Part shown: in pieces, positions 1 through 10,233 of the stretch | Numbering within the stretch: position 1 is the stretch's first letter | Layout of the letters: every line of letters begins with the position of its first letter | Source of the DNA: Arachis hypogaea | Taxonomy: Eukaryota; Streptophyta; Magnoliopsida; Fabales; Fabaceae | NCBI RefSeq assembly: GCF_003086295.3 | Contig: NC_092038.1 | Coordinates: 129,111,518-129,175,517, forward strand | Direction of reading: 5' to 3' | DNA: 64,000 nt | Made by a program: the position numbers and the translations under genes | Notes under the pieces: model-generated | Told to the model about the DNA's origin: nothing | Database searches by the model: none | The model's input: the letters and a program-made list of their open reading frames with translations, nothing else

Positions 1-75
1 ATGTATTTCTGATGGTATCTTAATAGCATTCACTTTTGAACCCATGTTTATCATGATATATTTATGCTTTGGCAG

Positions 76-254
76 CTGAGAAGGCACGCTATGCTGCTAG
101 GGATCCGATATCTGCATTGAAAAAATACATGATTGAGAACAAATTAGCAAATGAACAAGAATTGAAGAGCATAGAGAAAAAGATTGATGAGATCCTTGAT
201 GATGCTGTTGAGTATTCAGATGAGACAATTAAAGGAAGGAGTTGGTCACATTAA
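76..254 (+). pseudogene. Truncated exon of plastidial pyruvate dehydrogenase E1 subunit alpha
   Basis: The frame reads AEKARYAARDPISALKKYMI and continues through KSIEKKIDEILDDAVEYSDE. This matches the C-terminal part of the plastid-type pyruvate dehydrogenase E1 alpha chain, which with E1 beta decarboxylates pyruvate for plastid fatty acid synthesis. A splice acceptor (tttggcag) ends at position 75, so positions 1-75 are intron. The family continues after this helix with a conserved tail containing SQLLENVF. Here the frame instead runs into unrelated residues and stops at 252-254. The gene is therefore 3'-truncated or interrupted, unless the true tail is spliced from an exon not seen here. 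Upstream exons lie outside the window. Family identity is fairly secure; calling it a pseudogene is inference. Confidence 0.72.
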
Positions 255-429
255 CATGACCTTCATCAGTAACTCAAAGCGTACAAGAAGCAGCCGTTAC
301 AGATTAGGAGCCATTGTTCACTTACCTTGCCATCAAGAACACGTCGGAGAAGCTGTAAGCAGTGCTTTCAGGGTCAAGGAAAGCAGAGGTCACTACTCAA
401 CTAATTATTTGCTTAATAATAATTAATTG

Positions 430-670
430 AAAAAATCTACGAAGCCAACTACAACATAAACCAACTCAAACAAATTTTCCTTTTTTTTTTAATAGCAGAT
501 TTTCTATTTTTCAACTATTTAACTCTAGTTAGCTACTTTTTTAGTTAGTTTTCTAGCAGAACCATTAATTAATTACACATCATCTTAATCTAATCATGAT
601 CATCAACCAGTATTAGGGAATACGAAGCATTACCCTCCATCACCTAAGTACGAAATATGGCAATTGGTAA
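430..670. other. AT-rich spacer, no gene seen
   Basis: Short homopolymer and AT-rich runs with no recognisable coding or RNA feature. The copia remnant begins at its right edge. Confidence 0.5.
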
Positions 671-675
671 ACATA

Positions 676-1160
676 TCAAAAGATGGTCACGTGCATGAGC
701 GCCTCTCTCGTGAACTTCAAATCAAAACTGTTGAGGATCTCTTGAATTACAAGGAGCATATTAGTTGTAGGATTTGAATTAGTAGTATGTTTATGAGAAT
801 TACAATCTGAGTTGAAAAATTTTGCAGAAGGAAATTTATTTCTATGGAAAACAACATCCCTAGACACATCTTTCCATCAGTAGCCATATACTTATAACCA
901 TTTTGATTAACAGAATATCCCATAAAAATGCAAGGTTGAGATCTTAATTCAAGTTTATGCTTTGTGTAAGGTCTCAAGTTTGGAAAACACAAACACCCAA
1001 ATACATGAAGAAAATTGTAATAAGGAGCATAATTGAACAACAATTCGAAAGGCAGACATATGATTAGTAATAGCAGAAGGCATTCTATTTATAAGATAGA
1101 CAACAGTAGAGAAAGCTTCATCCCAATAATCTAAGGTTCTTCTTTTGGTTAATATAATCT
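676..1160 (-). pseudogene. Ty1/copia retrotransposon remnant, integrase C-terminal region
   Basis: Read on the minus strand, one frame gives YWDEAFSTVVYLINRMPSA, then after a frameshift near 1040 the frame gives FLHVFGCLCFPNLRPYTKHK and CIFMGYSVNQNGYKYM. A third frame gives SRDVVFHRNKFPSAKF. These are successive motifs from the region between integrase and reverse transcriptase in plant copia polyproteins. At least two frameshifts break the reading, so it cannot encode protein. No LTRs or target duplication are visible. It is only about 0.5 kb of an element of 4-5 kb. Confidence 0.85.
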
Positions 1161-1382
1161 AAAATAATTATTTATATTAAAATATTGGATCACTTTGAAA
1201 ATATCTTCCCTTCTGAAATGCAGCTTGCAACACACTCTAAAGGAATTTAATCACAATGAAACTACTTATTTGTACTTGGAGAAAAACAAATGATAGAAGA
1301 AAGAGTAACTAATGACTGAGACAATATAACAAACAGAAAAAGTGCAAAGCTGAATAACAAGCTTAGTTAGTTACTTAATTAC

Positions 1383-1605
1383 CTTCGAGAGTGAAGAATA
1401 TCTTTGGTTCGTGTAACCATAGGCTCAATATTCCTCAAAATCTCCTCTTCCTTCTCCTTCCACAGGTGGTACGGGTTTGTAGTCGGTGTGGCGGCAGTGC
1501 ACCACGCTCGATGCTGAGGTGGCGCAAGAGTGAAGCGAAGGTGTCGATGAAGCAGAAACTGGCAAAGAAGATTAAAAGGAGAAGAACTTGTCACAACTGA
1601 AATTT
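1383..1605 (-). CDS. Possible exon of a DCL-like (defective chloroplasts and leaves) protein
   Basis: On the minus strand a basic, Ser/Leu-rich leader is followed by HLWKEKEEEILRNIEPMV and TRTKDILHS, and the exon ends at a good donor (TCGAAG|GTAATT, donor at 1382-1381). A leader of this kind followed by an EIL..IEP.V..TK.ILHS segment resembles plant DCL-family proteins (DUF3223), which act in plastid rRNA maturation. The left edge is an acceptor (aaatttcag at 1606). No ATG lies in this frame, because the first possible start is GTG at 1594. An upstream donor (CTGCAG|GTACTG near 1936) could supply a 5' exon. The downstream exon with the diagnostic core was not found. The gene may be broken by the copia fragment at 676-1160. 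Family assignment is tentative. Confidence 0.35.
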
Positions 1606-2189
1606 TCCAGAATAATTGCTAATCTCAAAAAATCAGCACTACAACATATACTTTATATATTTATTTCTAGAAGGGTACATAGAATGAAAATAAGCTAAAA
1701 TTCAAATTCATAATAAAAGAACCAAAATAAAATGGTACTACACAAAGCTATGTATGTAAAAACAAGTTTAAGTTCAACTAGAGGATCTAAAATACACATG
1801 CAGTTCCATTAAACGGACACAGTGACAGTAGAGTTGCCTCGACACTAATGCACACAGCAATAAGTTTTATATAACAAAAAATTAGGATTCAAAACACAAA
1901 AATAGAAAAGAAAAACAGAGGCAGAATCATCAGTACCTGCAGAACAATGATCGGCGGTGATGAACACTAGCAGAAGAACGTCGGCAAATTCGAAGAGATC
2001 AAAGACGAACGGCAAGCAAAACAAGGTGAAGAGAAGAACTTGACTAACACGATGAACCGCAAGTAGGGAGGAACACGAAGAGAGCACAACAAGGCGAGCA
2101 GTGACAGAAAGGCCAAACTAATTATAATTAAAATCAAACGATTCATGAAGCAAGGCTTAATCTCAATTTGCTTAACAAAACAACAACAC

Positions 2190-2425
2190 GAAGAACAAGG
2201 TGCGAGCAAAAGAACATAGCGGAGCAGAGAAAACCTCGGCGCGAGCAGAAAAATACGGCGGAGCAAAGAAGAACTCGACGCGAGTAGAAGAACACGGCGG
2301 AGTAGAGCAGAACTCGGCGCAAGTAGAAGAACACGACGAAGCAGAGCTAGCAGAATAACACGGCACGAGCAGAAGAACACGGTGGAGTAGAGCAGAACTC
2401 GTCGGAGCAGAGAGAAACGTAGAAT
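2190..2425. repeat. Degenerate purine-rich tandem repeat
   Basis: Multiple imperfect copies of a unit around GAGCAGAAGAACACGGCG with a spacing near 30 bases. The strand is almost pure purine with regular CGGCG or CGACG interruptions. The long minus-strand reading frame here (Leu/Val/Phe-rich) is a product of the repeat and is not taken as a gene. Confidence 0.6.
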
Positions 2426-2499
2426 GTGCGCATCAGTATTTTGAAATTGGGGAGATTGTGTTAGGGTTGGGGTTAGGGATTTTGGATTATTCATAATTT

Positions 2500-3165
2500 T
2501 TAATTTTTATTCTAAAATGTTGGTAACAGAAGTGAACAAGGTTATGAATGTATGTTGTGCTTCTTAAAATATTTAGAGCGAAGAGCAAAATTTTAAGGGA
2601 AAATATCAAACTATTTTAGGCAACGATTATAACGAGAAGTCTATTAAAAATTTAAAATCATCCTTTAGGACGGGTAATTTATGAAGAGCATAAGCGTTGC
2701 TTGATCAATTTACTGAAGTAACGCTTTTTACATGTTTTTTAATTGATCAAAGACAACACTTATGAAACGTTAGTTAATGAAGAGTTACAATAACCTTATT
2801 TTTTTGCAATAAGTTTTAGAAGTTGTTTTTGATCATTTTAGACAATATTTTTTAAGTGTTATCTGCATTACATATTGCAATAGCTCAAAAATATAATACA
2901 TCTAAAAGTATAGTAATTTAATTTAAAAATATTTTTTTATTTTAATATTTTGGTAAGATTACATGAGGACCCTTACCTCTGGGGTAAGAAAATCATGATC
3001 GGGCTAGCGGACCCAAAGCTATGGAACTTGGGTGTGGGTATTTTGTCGAAATGGAATGGCCTTACCTTACTGTTTTCTTAAAAAAGAAACAAAATTTTCG
3101 TAAATGGTGGATATTTCTAAATAAAAAAAGTATGTCCTAAGCTTTAGCTTTTAATCCGCATATTT
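2500..3165. other. Nuclear spacer, no gene seen
   Basis: AT-rich sequence with short direct repeats and no coding similarity recognised. The plastid-like sequence starts around 3170. Confidence 0.5.
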
Positions 3166-3588
3166 TTACCCTTCGTAATTCTTCCTCAGCCAGGCTTGTG
3201 CAGAATAGCAGAACAAGTAAAGTATTTGTAGCATAGCAAAAACAAAAATGCCTTCCTCGTCATTAATATGTTTGCTCGCGGCAATTGTAGCCTCTCGGGA
3301 GAATTGATGACTGCATCAAAGATGCACTTGCTATTGCTAATACTAGTACATCGGAGAATTCTGAATTGGTTAGTTTAAATAGCCCCGGACTGTGGAACAA
3401 GGGAGTATCCCGAACCTACACCGAGGTATTGACGGCGATTCTCAAATATCGCAGAACCGAACGGGATACGATGAGATAGAATGCAATAGAGACAAACAAA
3501 AGACAGGGGGAACGGGTTACCTACTTTTAACGGTCAAAGCGAACCCAACCCTTTCATTTCGAATTCAAGAATTCGGAATGAACCAAAC

Positions 3589-3660
3589 CTCCCCAAGTAG
3601 GATTCGAACCTACGACCAGTCAGTTAACAGCCGACCGCTCTACCACTGAGCTACTGAGGA
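3589..3660 (-). tRNA. trnN-GUU: Plastid-derived tRNA-Asn (GUU), full length copy
   Basis: On the minus strand it begins TCCTCAGTAGCTCAGTGG and has GTTAAC in the anticodon loop and a standard GGTTCGAATCC T-loop. It is 72 bases long with paired acceptor ends. It looks intact, but as a plastid copy in the nucleus it is unlikely to be used. Flanking sequence (for example GCTCGCGGCAATTG near 3274) is typical of the plastid inverted repeat near trnR and trnN. Confidence 0.93.
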
Positions 3661-4034
3661 ACAACGGGAAATTTGATCTCATAGAGTTCAATTCCCGTTC
3701 TCAACCCATGACCAATATGAGCTCGAAGTTTCCTTCGTAACTCGTGGAACTTCTTCGCAATGGCTCCGTTCCATGCCTCATTTCAAAGGGAACCTCAAAG
3801 TGGCTCTATTTCATTATATTCCACCCATATCAAAATTCCACTCATTTTAGATCCCCCTCTTTGGTGTCAGTGAGATAAGAGATGTCGTTTCTAGTCTATC
3901 TCTTTCTATTTCTATATAGAAATATGGAAGGTTGAAAAATCATTATATAAATATATGGATTTAAAATTAGATAATAATCCGGAGATTGCAATAGATAATA
4001 AAAAACAGAAGATAATAAAAAACAGAGGTTTGCG

Positions 4035-4480
4035 ATGATTTTTCAATCTTTTATACTGGATAATCTAGTATACTTATGCATGAAGATAATGAATTCGGTC
4101 GTTGTGGTCGGACTCTATTATGGATTTCTGAGCACATTCTCCATAGGGCCCTCTTATCTCTTCCTTCTTCGAGCTCGGATTATGCAAGAAGGGACCAAGA
4201 AGAAACTATCAGCAACAGCTGGGTTTATTACGGGACAGCTCATCATGTTCATATCGATCTATTATGCGCCTTTGCATCTAGCATTGGGTAGACCTCATAT
4301 AATAACTGTCATACCTCTACCCTATCTTTTATTTCATTTCTTCGGCAATAATAAAAAAAACTTTTTGAATTATGGGGACAAGAAAAAGAATTCAATACGT
4401 AAATTTAGCATTCAAAGAATATTCTTTACTAATCTTATTTTTCAGTTATTTAACCCCCTTGTCTTACCAAGGTTCAACGA
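4035..4480 (+). pseudogene. ycf1: ycf1 (Tic214) N-terminal fragment
   Basis: The frame opens at ATG 4035 with [18 protein letters not shown], followed by [20 protein letters not shown] and [20 protein letters not shown]. These are the first transmembrane segments of Ycf1/Tic214, a component of the plastid inner-envelope protein import machinery. The native protein is about 1,800 residues. Here about 145 residues remain before the reading crosses into ycf2-like sequence and stops at 4494-4496. It follows trnN-GUU with a spacer like that of a plastome, so this piece (about 3.17-4.48 kb) is colinear. Confidence 0.92.
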
Positions 4481-4484
4481 GATA

Positions 4485-4840
4485 GTACTCTTTTAACTCT
4501 CTCCAAATGGAATCTATTCCAAACATATATACCATGGTTCCTTACTTCGACAGGGTACAAATATCTAAATTTAATATTTTTAGATACTTTTTCAGACCTA
4601 TTGTCGATACTAAGTAGCAGCCAAAAATTTGTATCCATTTTTCATGATATTATGCATGGATCAGATATATCATGGCGAATTCTTCAGATTCCATTGTGGA
4701 AGACACAATGAAATCTGATAAGTGAGATTTCGAGTAAGTGTTTACATAATCTTCTTCTGTCCGAAGAAATTTTTCATCAAAATAATGAGTCACCATTGAT
4801 ATCGACACATCTGAGATCGCTAAATGTTCGGGAGTTCCTA
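4485..4840 (+). pseudogene. ycf2: ycf2 fragment A
   Basis: Translation gives [20 protein letters not shown], then [35 protein letters not shown] and, after a scrambled stretch and a stop, [20 protein letters not shown]. This is an internal part of Ycf2, the large AAA-type protein of the plastid import motor complex. It is joined directly to ycf1 on the left and to rps15-side spacer on the right, so both ends are breakpoints. It carries an in-frame stop near 4710. Confidence 0.88.
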
Positions 4841-4877
4841 AAAAATCGAATAATTCAAAATGACTCTTCAAATTCAA

Positions 4878-5158
4878 TTAACGAATTATTGACTCCCGAA
4901 TATCCAATTGATTTATTAATTTGTTATAGCGTATTCTATTTTTATTTGACAAATAAGACAAATAAGATAGTAGCCGTTGTCGTTTTCCCAAAATTTTTTG
5001 TAAACCTCTTTGAGATAAATAATCTTTTCGGTGCAATTCCAAATGTGCGGTAAGTCTTCGTATCTTATTGGTGAAATTTAATACTTGAAATTCAACCGAG
5101 CCGGGGTTTTTTTCTTTTTTTCTTGTGAAAATCCTGGTAGAAATAAATTTTTTACCAT
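4878..5158 (-). pseudogene. rps15: rps15, nearly full length but frameshifted
   Basis: On the minus strand ATG 5158 starts MVKNLF. In another frame it continues [35 protein letters not shown] and [18 protein letters not shown], and it ends at TAA 4880-4878. This is plastid ribosomal protein S15 of the small subunit. The span is 281 bases, compared with 273 for a 90-residue gene. A 9-base duplication (YLSYLS) and a net loss of one base in the A/C homopolymers near 5100 account for the difference. The frameshift makes it a pseudogene. Confidence 0.9.
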
Positions 5159-5470
5159 AAGTTAAAAGCGTTCTTCTCCTCCTTCCATATTTTATAGATA
5201 TCTTGTTTGATCTGTAATAGTAATGATACTAATTTAAAATTAGGTATTTTGTATATACAATAATCTAAATTTCCTTAACATTTTGCGATTCTGATGTCAA
5301 ATCATACTATATTTCTGTAAAAAAAAATGGTCGATTTAAAAAATAAAATACTAATTATATATATAATTATATAGATAAAAGTAGATATAAGACGATAAGA
5401 CGATTTTTTCGATTCCTTTTTGTATCTAAAGGATATATAATTGAATTAGTATCAAGGCCTCAGAATACAG

Positions 5471-5695
5471 TTAACACAATGCGTGTGCGCATCTATGCGT
5501 GTATCCATTTGAAGTGATCCCATTTTTTTCATCAGGTCCGGGTAGAGACCAAAGGTCTTGAGCGACCGATCCGGCAGAACAACTCAAAAGATAAAGAAGT
5601 ATCGTTAATTCCTTCATGCTCGTTCCAAGTTCGAAGTACCATTTGTACAAATAAGAATCCCCCTTTGACATCTCTTCATCTGCAAAGATGTAAGG
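5471..5695 (-). pseudogene. ycf2: ycf2 fragment B
   Basis: Minus-strand translation gives [20 protein letters not shown], then [20 protein letters not shown] and [15 protein letters not shown]. This is a C-terminal half region of Ycf2, different from fragments A and C. The left end changes to unrelated sequence after ITSN, and the right end is joined to accD. Both are breakpoints. Confidence 0.9.
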
Positions 5696-6452
5696 ATGGA
5701 TACATAGAATAACCTTTTATTTTTTTGATACTCATATAAAGCAGAAGATATTTTAGCCATTTGTATCAAGCTCAGACTTCCTTCTTGCATACGTGCTCCT
5801 CCGGACGCACATACTAGAATAAGAGGTAAAAGTTGATTGCCAGCATGTTCGACCAAACGGGTTATTTTCTCGCCTACTACAGATCCCATACTACCCCCCA
5901 TAAACTGAAAATCCATGATCCCAATTGCTACAGGAATCCCGTTTAGTTGACCTGTGCCTGTTTGAACAGCCTCAGTTAATCCTGTCTTTCTTTGATAAGA
6001 GTCCATACGATTCTTATAGGATTCGGATTCCTCTTCCGAATGAAATTCAATGGGATCCATAGAGACCATGTCTTCATCCATAGGATTCCAAGTACCTAGA
6101 TCAATCGAAAGTTCGATTCTATCTGAACTGCTCATTTTCAAATGATATCCACAGTGTTCACAAATATTCATTTTTGATTTAAAAAATTTCCTATAATTTA
6201 ATCCATAACAATTTTCGCATTCAATCCATAAATGCTTGTATTTTTGAGTTTCATCGAGATCTTTAGAATCCTCTCTTTTAGTTAAATTCTCATTCGTGAT
6301 AGTTGTTTTTATGGAAGAACCCTCGCTTTCACTACTATTTCCGCCCTTACCACAAATAGAAGTATAAAAGTAACTGTCATTGTATTTATCACTTTCACCT
6401 AAAATGTGACTAACAATACAGATTTGAGAACGAAGATAACTTTCAATGCAAT
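5696..6452 (-). pseudogene. accD: accD fragment, acetyl-CoA carboxylase carboxyltransferase beta
   Basis: The minus strand encodes the zinc-ribbon region, with Cys pairs in IECENCYGL and [10 protein letters not shown]. It then carries the carboxyltransferase start ([50 protein letters not shown]) to LFYVSILTS, where it breaks into ycf2. AccD transfers the carboxyl group from biotin to acetyl-CoA in plastid fatty acid synthesis. The 5' part of the gene upstream of about 6452 and the 3' half of the catalytic domain are missing. No stop is seen within the retained portion, so this piece is well preserved. Confidence 0.93.
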
Positions 6453-6828
6453 TATATATTAGTATATAAGTATAACTAAATATAAGTCTAACTATATAGA
6501 TATATAGTTATAGAATAGTTATAGAACAGATATCGAAATGAAATAGATAGAATAAAAGAATATTTTAATAATAATAAATTTATTTTGAAAATATGGAATA
6601 GTTTTTTTCTATTTAATCTTATTATTTTTCAAATTTATATTATTCTGTTTCATATCTATTTATATATATGATATATGAAACAGAATAATGTGAAATCTAA
6701 TATGATTTATATTTATATATTAATATTGAATTCTTATAAATAAATAAAATGATTTTATTATATCCTATTATTTTTTATTTAGAATAGTTCGAATTGTATA
6801 ATCATCAATTACTGACATTGGTAATCGA
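6453..6828. other. AT-rich plastid-type spacer
   Basis: Very AT-rich sequence between the accD and trnS pieces, consistent with plastid intergenic DNA. No gene is recognised. Confidence 0.4.
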
Positions 6829-6956
6829 ATAGAAATCCAATCCATTATAAATAGAAAAAGAATATATAAGATCTAAACAAAAAAGTCTTTTTTCAACCCC
6901 TACTTTGTTTGGTTATGCAATCTAACATAAACAATATATATAGATATCGCAATTGG

Positions 6957-7043
6957 GGAGAGATGGCTGAGTGGACTAAAGCGTCGGATTGCTAATCCGT
7001 TGTACGAATTTTTGTACCGAGGGTTCGAATCCCTCTCTTTCCG
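6957..7043 (+). tRNA. trnS-GCU: Plastid-derived tRNA-Ser (GCU), full length copy
   Basis: It starts GGAGAGATGGCTGAGTGG. The anticodon loop has GGATTGCTAATCC, the long variable arm is typical of tRNA-Ser, and the T-loop is GGTTCGAATCC. It is 87 bases long with a pairing acceptor stem. A second, 5'-only copy lies inverted at 9380-9406. Confidence 0.92.
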
Positions 7044-7139
7044 TTTCCGCCCGTGAGTTAGTATTTTTTTCTTTTGAATTTTCTATGTTTGAAGAGCACC
7101 GAGTCAATAAAAACTGAGAAGGTTGATTCAAGAAAAAAG

Positions 7140-7141
<2 letters not shown>

Positions 7142-7184
<43 letters not shown>
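7142..7184. repeat. (TA)n microsatellite
   Basis: About 21 uninterrupted TA units in the plastid-derived block, downstream of trnS-GCU. This is much longer than typical plastid AT repeats, so it has probably expanded after transfer. Confidence 0.9.
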
Positions 7185-7188
<4 letters not shown>

Positions 7189-7199
7189 GGAATTGTATT

Positions 7200-7804
7200 T
7201 GCGAGGCTCCATTGTAGAATTCCAGACCTAATCATCAATCGAGAAGCGATGGGAACGACGAAAACCGTGAATACCTAAGATTCATTTGACGGGAGGGATG
7301 GCGGAACGAACTAAGAACCAATTCATTTTTTTGAAGAGTCGCAGGATAACCCTAGATTACATCTAAAATAAAATGGATAAGGAGTAAATATTCGCCCGCG
7401 AAATCTTTGTTTTTTTATTTCGAAATTGAGCCAATCCAATACCACCAGAAATAAATAAAATAAGGATTTGTTAGAATCTTATGCTCTAATAGAACAACAT
7501 TATCTAGTTATATATTTAACTATATATAGGGGGCAAATTTTCTAATAAATGTCTAGTTCTATATAAAAATCAAAACAAGATATACTAATTTCCAATTGAT
7601 CAATCAATCCTATGAAATATTAAAATAAAAAAACCTCGTGATTCAATTATTCATTAAACATATGTATATACGGTATATTTTTTTATTGGTATTGGTTAAA
7701 TCCATTTTTGTAATTGTTTTATTCGCGAGGAACCGTATGAGGTGAAAATCTCATGTACGGTTCTGGAATAGCGATGGGATTTCTAAACAACCATCAACTA
7801 TAAC
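7200..7804 (+). other. rpl16: Group II intron remnant, probably of rpl16
   Basis: A domain V/VI-like hairpin (ACCGTATGAGGTGAAAATCT with CATGTACGGTTCT) lies at 7731-7764, just before the rpl16 exon 2 sequence. This is the expected place for the 3' end of the rpl16 group II intron. The upstream part (ATTCGCCCGCGAAATCT near 7390) also looks like group II intron sequence. The 5' end and exon 1 are absent. Confidence 0.7.
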
Positions 7805-7848
7805 CCCAAAAGAACCAGATTCCGTAAGCAACATAGAGGAAGAATGAA
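7805..7848 (+). pseudogene. rpl16: rpl16 exon 2 start, truncated
   Basis: The reading [15 protein letters not shown] is the first part of exon 2 of plastid ribosomal protein L16. It sits directly after the group II intron 3' end and breaks off after about 15 residues into ycf3. Confidence 0.88.
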
Positions 7849-7932
7849 AGATATTGGAAACAAGCTATAGCCCTTACCCCCGGTAATTATATTGAAGCAC
7901 AGAATTGGTTGAAGATCACAGGGCGTTCTTAA
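7849..7932 (+). pseudogene. ycf3: ycf3 C-terminal fragment
   Basis: The frame [20 protein letters not shown] followed by KITGRS and a stop at 7930-7932 is the last TPR-like helix of Ycf3 (PafI), a photosystem I assembly factor. It is fused to rpl16 exon 2 with no spacer. Confidence 0.9.
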
Positions 7933-8104
7933 TTTAATAAAAACACTCTTTTTTTTTAGTTATATTTATATTATTCTATATACCCTTATATCTTAATATA
8001 TATTATTTCCATATTTATTTTTATATTTCTTACTATATTTATCTTACTAAATAATCTTATTTATATATTATTATATTTAATATTTAGTTTAGAATATTTA
8101 TTTA

Positions 8105-8489
8105 GCAGAAAGACGGATATTCCTTGCTCATTATCAGACAATCACTTATTCACAAACCCCCTGTGGGGCTAATAGTTTTCATTTCCCATCTCATGGGAAA
8201 CCCTTTTCGCTCCGCTTAGCCCTACCCCCCCAGGGGTATTTTAGTGATAGGTTCTATAGGAACTGGACGATCCTATTTGGTCAAATACCTAGCGACAAAC
8301 TCCTATGTTCCTTTCATTACAGTATTTCTGAACAAGTTCCTGGATAACAAGCCTAAGAGTTTTCTTTTTGATGATAGTGACGATATTGATGATAGTGACG
8401 ATATCGACCGTGACCTTGATACGGAGCTGGAGCTTCTAACTATGATGAATGCGCTAACTATGGATATGATGCCGGAAATAGCACAGTAG
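8105..8489 (+). pseudogene. ycf2: ycf2 fragment C, with Walker A motif
   Basis: Reading frames give [20 protein letters not shown] and [14 protein letters not shown]. After a frameshift in a C-run near 8230 they give [20 protein letters not shown] and [20 protein letters not shown]. This is the nucleotide-binding region of Ycf2, including the P-loop-like GSIGTGRS. It ends after MMPEI in unrelated sequence with a stop at 8487-8489. It is the third separate ycf2 piece in the block. Confidence 0.92.
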
Positions 8490-9234
8490 AAATCAAAATA
8501 GGGAAAACGAGATTCTAGGATTCTAGGAGAGATTTTATTTTTTATCTTTTCCTAGAGTCCGATTGTTTTTTGATTGTAGCAAAATATCGAAATAGAAAAT
8601 CTTTTCTATTCTATTTATATAGAATAATACTTGTTGATTCCCTTCTTTGAGCGGAACCTTTATGAGATAAGATAAAATATCATCTTAATGAATACAGTAT
8701 ATCACATTATGTAGTGGACAAACAAAAGAAGGGGGGTTGACCCAACAATAAGATTTCGAATAGAAAAAGGGAATAAAGATAGAATAGAATTAAGAATATA
8801 TTACAATAGAATTAAACAGAATTCATATTATTTCCATTGCGATATCCCAAAAAAGTAAATCAAATGATTCCCCTTTTATTCTTTTTTTACTTTTCTTTCA
8901 ACTTAAATTGAAAGAAATTTTCCTCTGGAAAAGACTTTTTTTAATCAAAAAATAAAGTTCATTTTTAAAAAACATTAAAAAAAATTGAAATGGACTTTTT
9001 TGAAACATTGAAAAAGGTTATCTATTGAGTCATTTATAGAATAAGAAATCTTCTTATAAATAAGATATTATATAGATATCTTTCTATTAAAGATATATAA
9101 ATATACTAGATATCTTTCTTTAATTTTAACTAAAATATTTTCAAATTATATTACTCTAATATATATTAGAAAATATAGAACACGGAGCATGCTGATTATA
9201 TCAAAAGTAAGTAAAGGGTAACATTTATTTTTCT
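8490..9234. other. AT-rich plastid-type spacer
   Basis: Long AT-rich stretch between ycf2 fragment C and rps8. The last part is probably the natural spacer upstream of rps8. No gene is seen. Confidence 0.4.
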
Positions 9235-9382
9235 ATGGGTAAGGACACCATCGCCGACATAATAACCTCTATACAAAATGCTGACATGAATGGAAGAGGA
9301 ACGGTTCTAATATCATGTACTAACATTACTGAAAACATTGCTAAAATGCTTTTACGAGAGGGTTTTATTGAAAACGTGACGC
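9235..9382 (+). pseudogene. rps8: rps8 N-terminal fragment
   Basis: From ATG 9235 the frame reads [19 protein letters not shown], then [20 protein letters not shown] and LREGFIENV. This is about the first 49 residues of plastid ribosomal protein S8 (native about 134). It is joined to the inverted trnS copy. Confidence 0.92.
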
Positions 9383-9536
9383 TTTAGTCCACTCAGCCAT
9401 CTCTCCCAAATTGCGATATCTATATATATTGTTTATGTTAGATTGCATAACCAAACAAAGTAGGGGTTGAAAAAAGACTTTTTTGTTTAGATCTTATATA
9501 TTCTTTTTCTATTTATAATGGATTGGATTTCTATTC
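9380..9536 (-). repeat. Inverted copy of the trnS-GCU 5' end and its upstream spacer
   Basis: Positions 9380-9406 are the reverse complement of the first 27 bases of trnS-GCU, and the sequence on to about 9536 is the reverse complement of about 6829-6956. Only isolated differences are seen, such as one base next to the tRNA start. The two arms, about 155 bases each, enclose about 2.4 kb of the mosaic. The tRNA copy is truncated and cannot fold. Confidence 0.9.
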
Positions 9537-10050
9537 AGTATTATAACGAACATTATAGATATAGAACCTTCCAGATAAGATACATATACTTTTCTATAGC
9601 ATATCATTATTATTTCTATAGTATATCATTATTATTTTATTAGATTTTTCATATTCTTTATATTCATTATCTAAATTATTTGATAATTTCATTCTATGTT
9701 TAGATTTCTATTAATGTTTATATTAGAATAATATTTCTTTTATTTATTATATCTCTTTTTTTATTCTCATTCCATTTTTTGTGGTTTATTTATTTTTTTT
9801 TTGCTACAGCCAGAGCCCAGCCAGGGTCTACCGGGCTCTGGGACTGTTTCCAGGAATCCCAGATAACTCTGATTTATTTGAATTAAAAAAAATGAGATTT
9901 GCCCCCCTTTTTAATTGATTAGGGGGGTTGGTCCCCTTACGACACACGAGAACGCTCTAATTTGTAGAAACGTATGTTTCTATATATATAGACCCAGTCT
10001 CCGGTTCGACAAAAGGTCCAATTATGTGTAATAATAGCATTGTAGCAGCA

Positions 10051-10230
10051 GCGGGTATAGTTTAGTGATAAAAGTGCGATTCGTTCTACGGACCCCTTAA
10101 AAGTTAAGGGATCCCGCCCTCCTTTGATTCATATCTCGATCAAGAACTTTATTTCTTACTTAAAGGGATTTTGAATCCTTTATTCCTCTCAATGAAAAAT
10201 TCAAGGAATAATCTAAATTATCGTAATTTG
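10051..10230 (+). pseudogene. trnG-UCC: trnG-UCC 5' exon and start of its group II intron
   Basis: GCGGGTATAGTTTAGTGATA plus AAA (10051-10073) is the 23-base 5' exon of split plastid tRNA-Gly(UCC). It is followed by the intron start GTGCGAT. One base (A in GTGATAAAA) differs from the usual GTGGTAAAA. The 3' exon is absent, and the piece ends in cemA. Confidence 0.85.
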
Positions 10231-10233
10231 TAT

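Noticed and set aside
2455..2480. Telomere-like GGGTTGGGGTTAGGG
   Set aside because: Only two or three imperfect units, too short for an interstitial telomere repeat.
1967..2494. 175-residue Leu/Phe-rich minus-strand frame
   Set aside because: It follows the purine-rich tandem repeat and its composition. No start context or family similarity.
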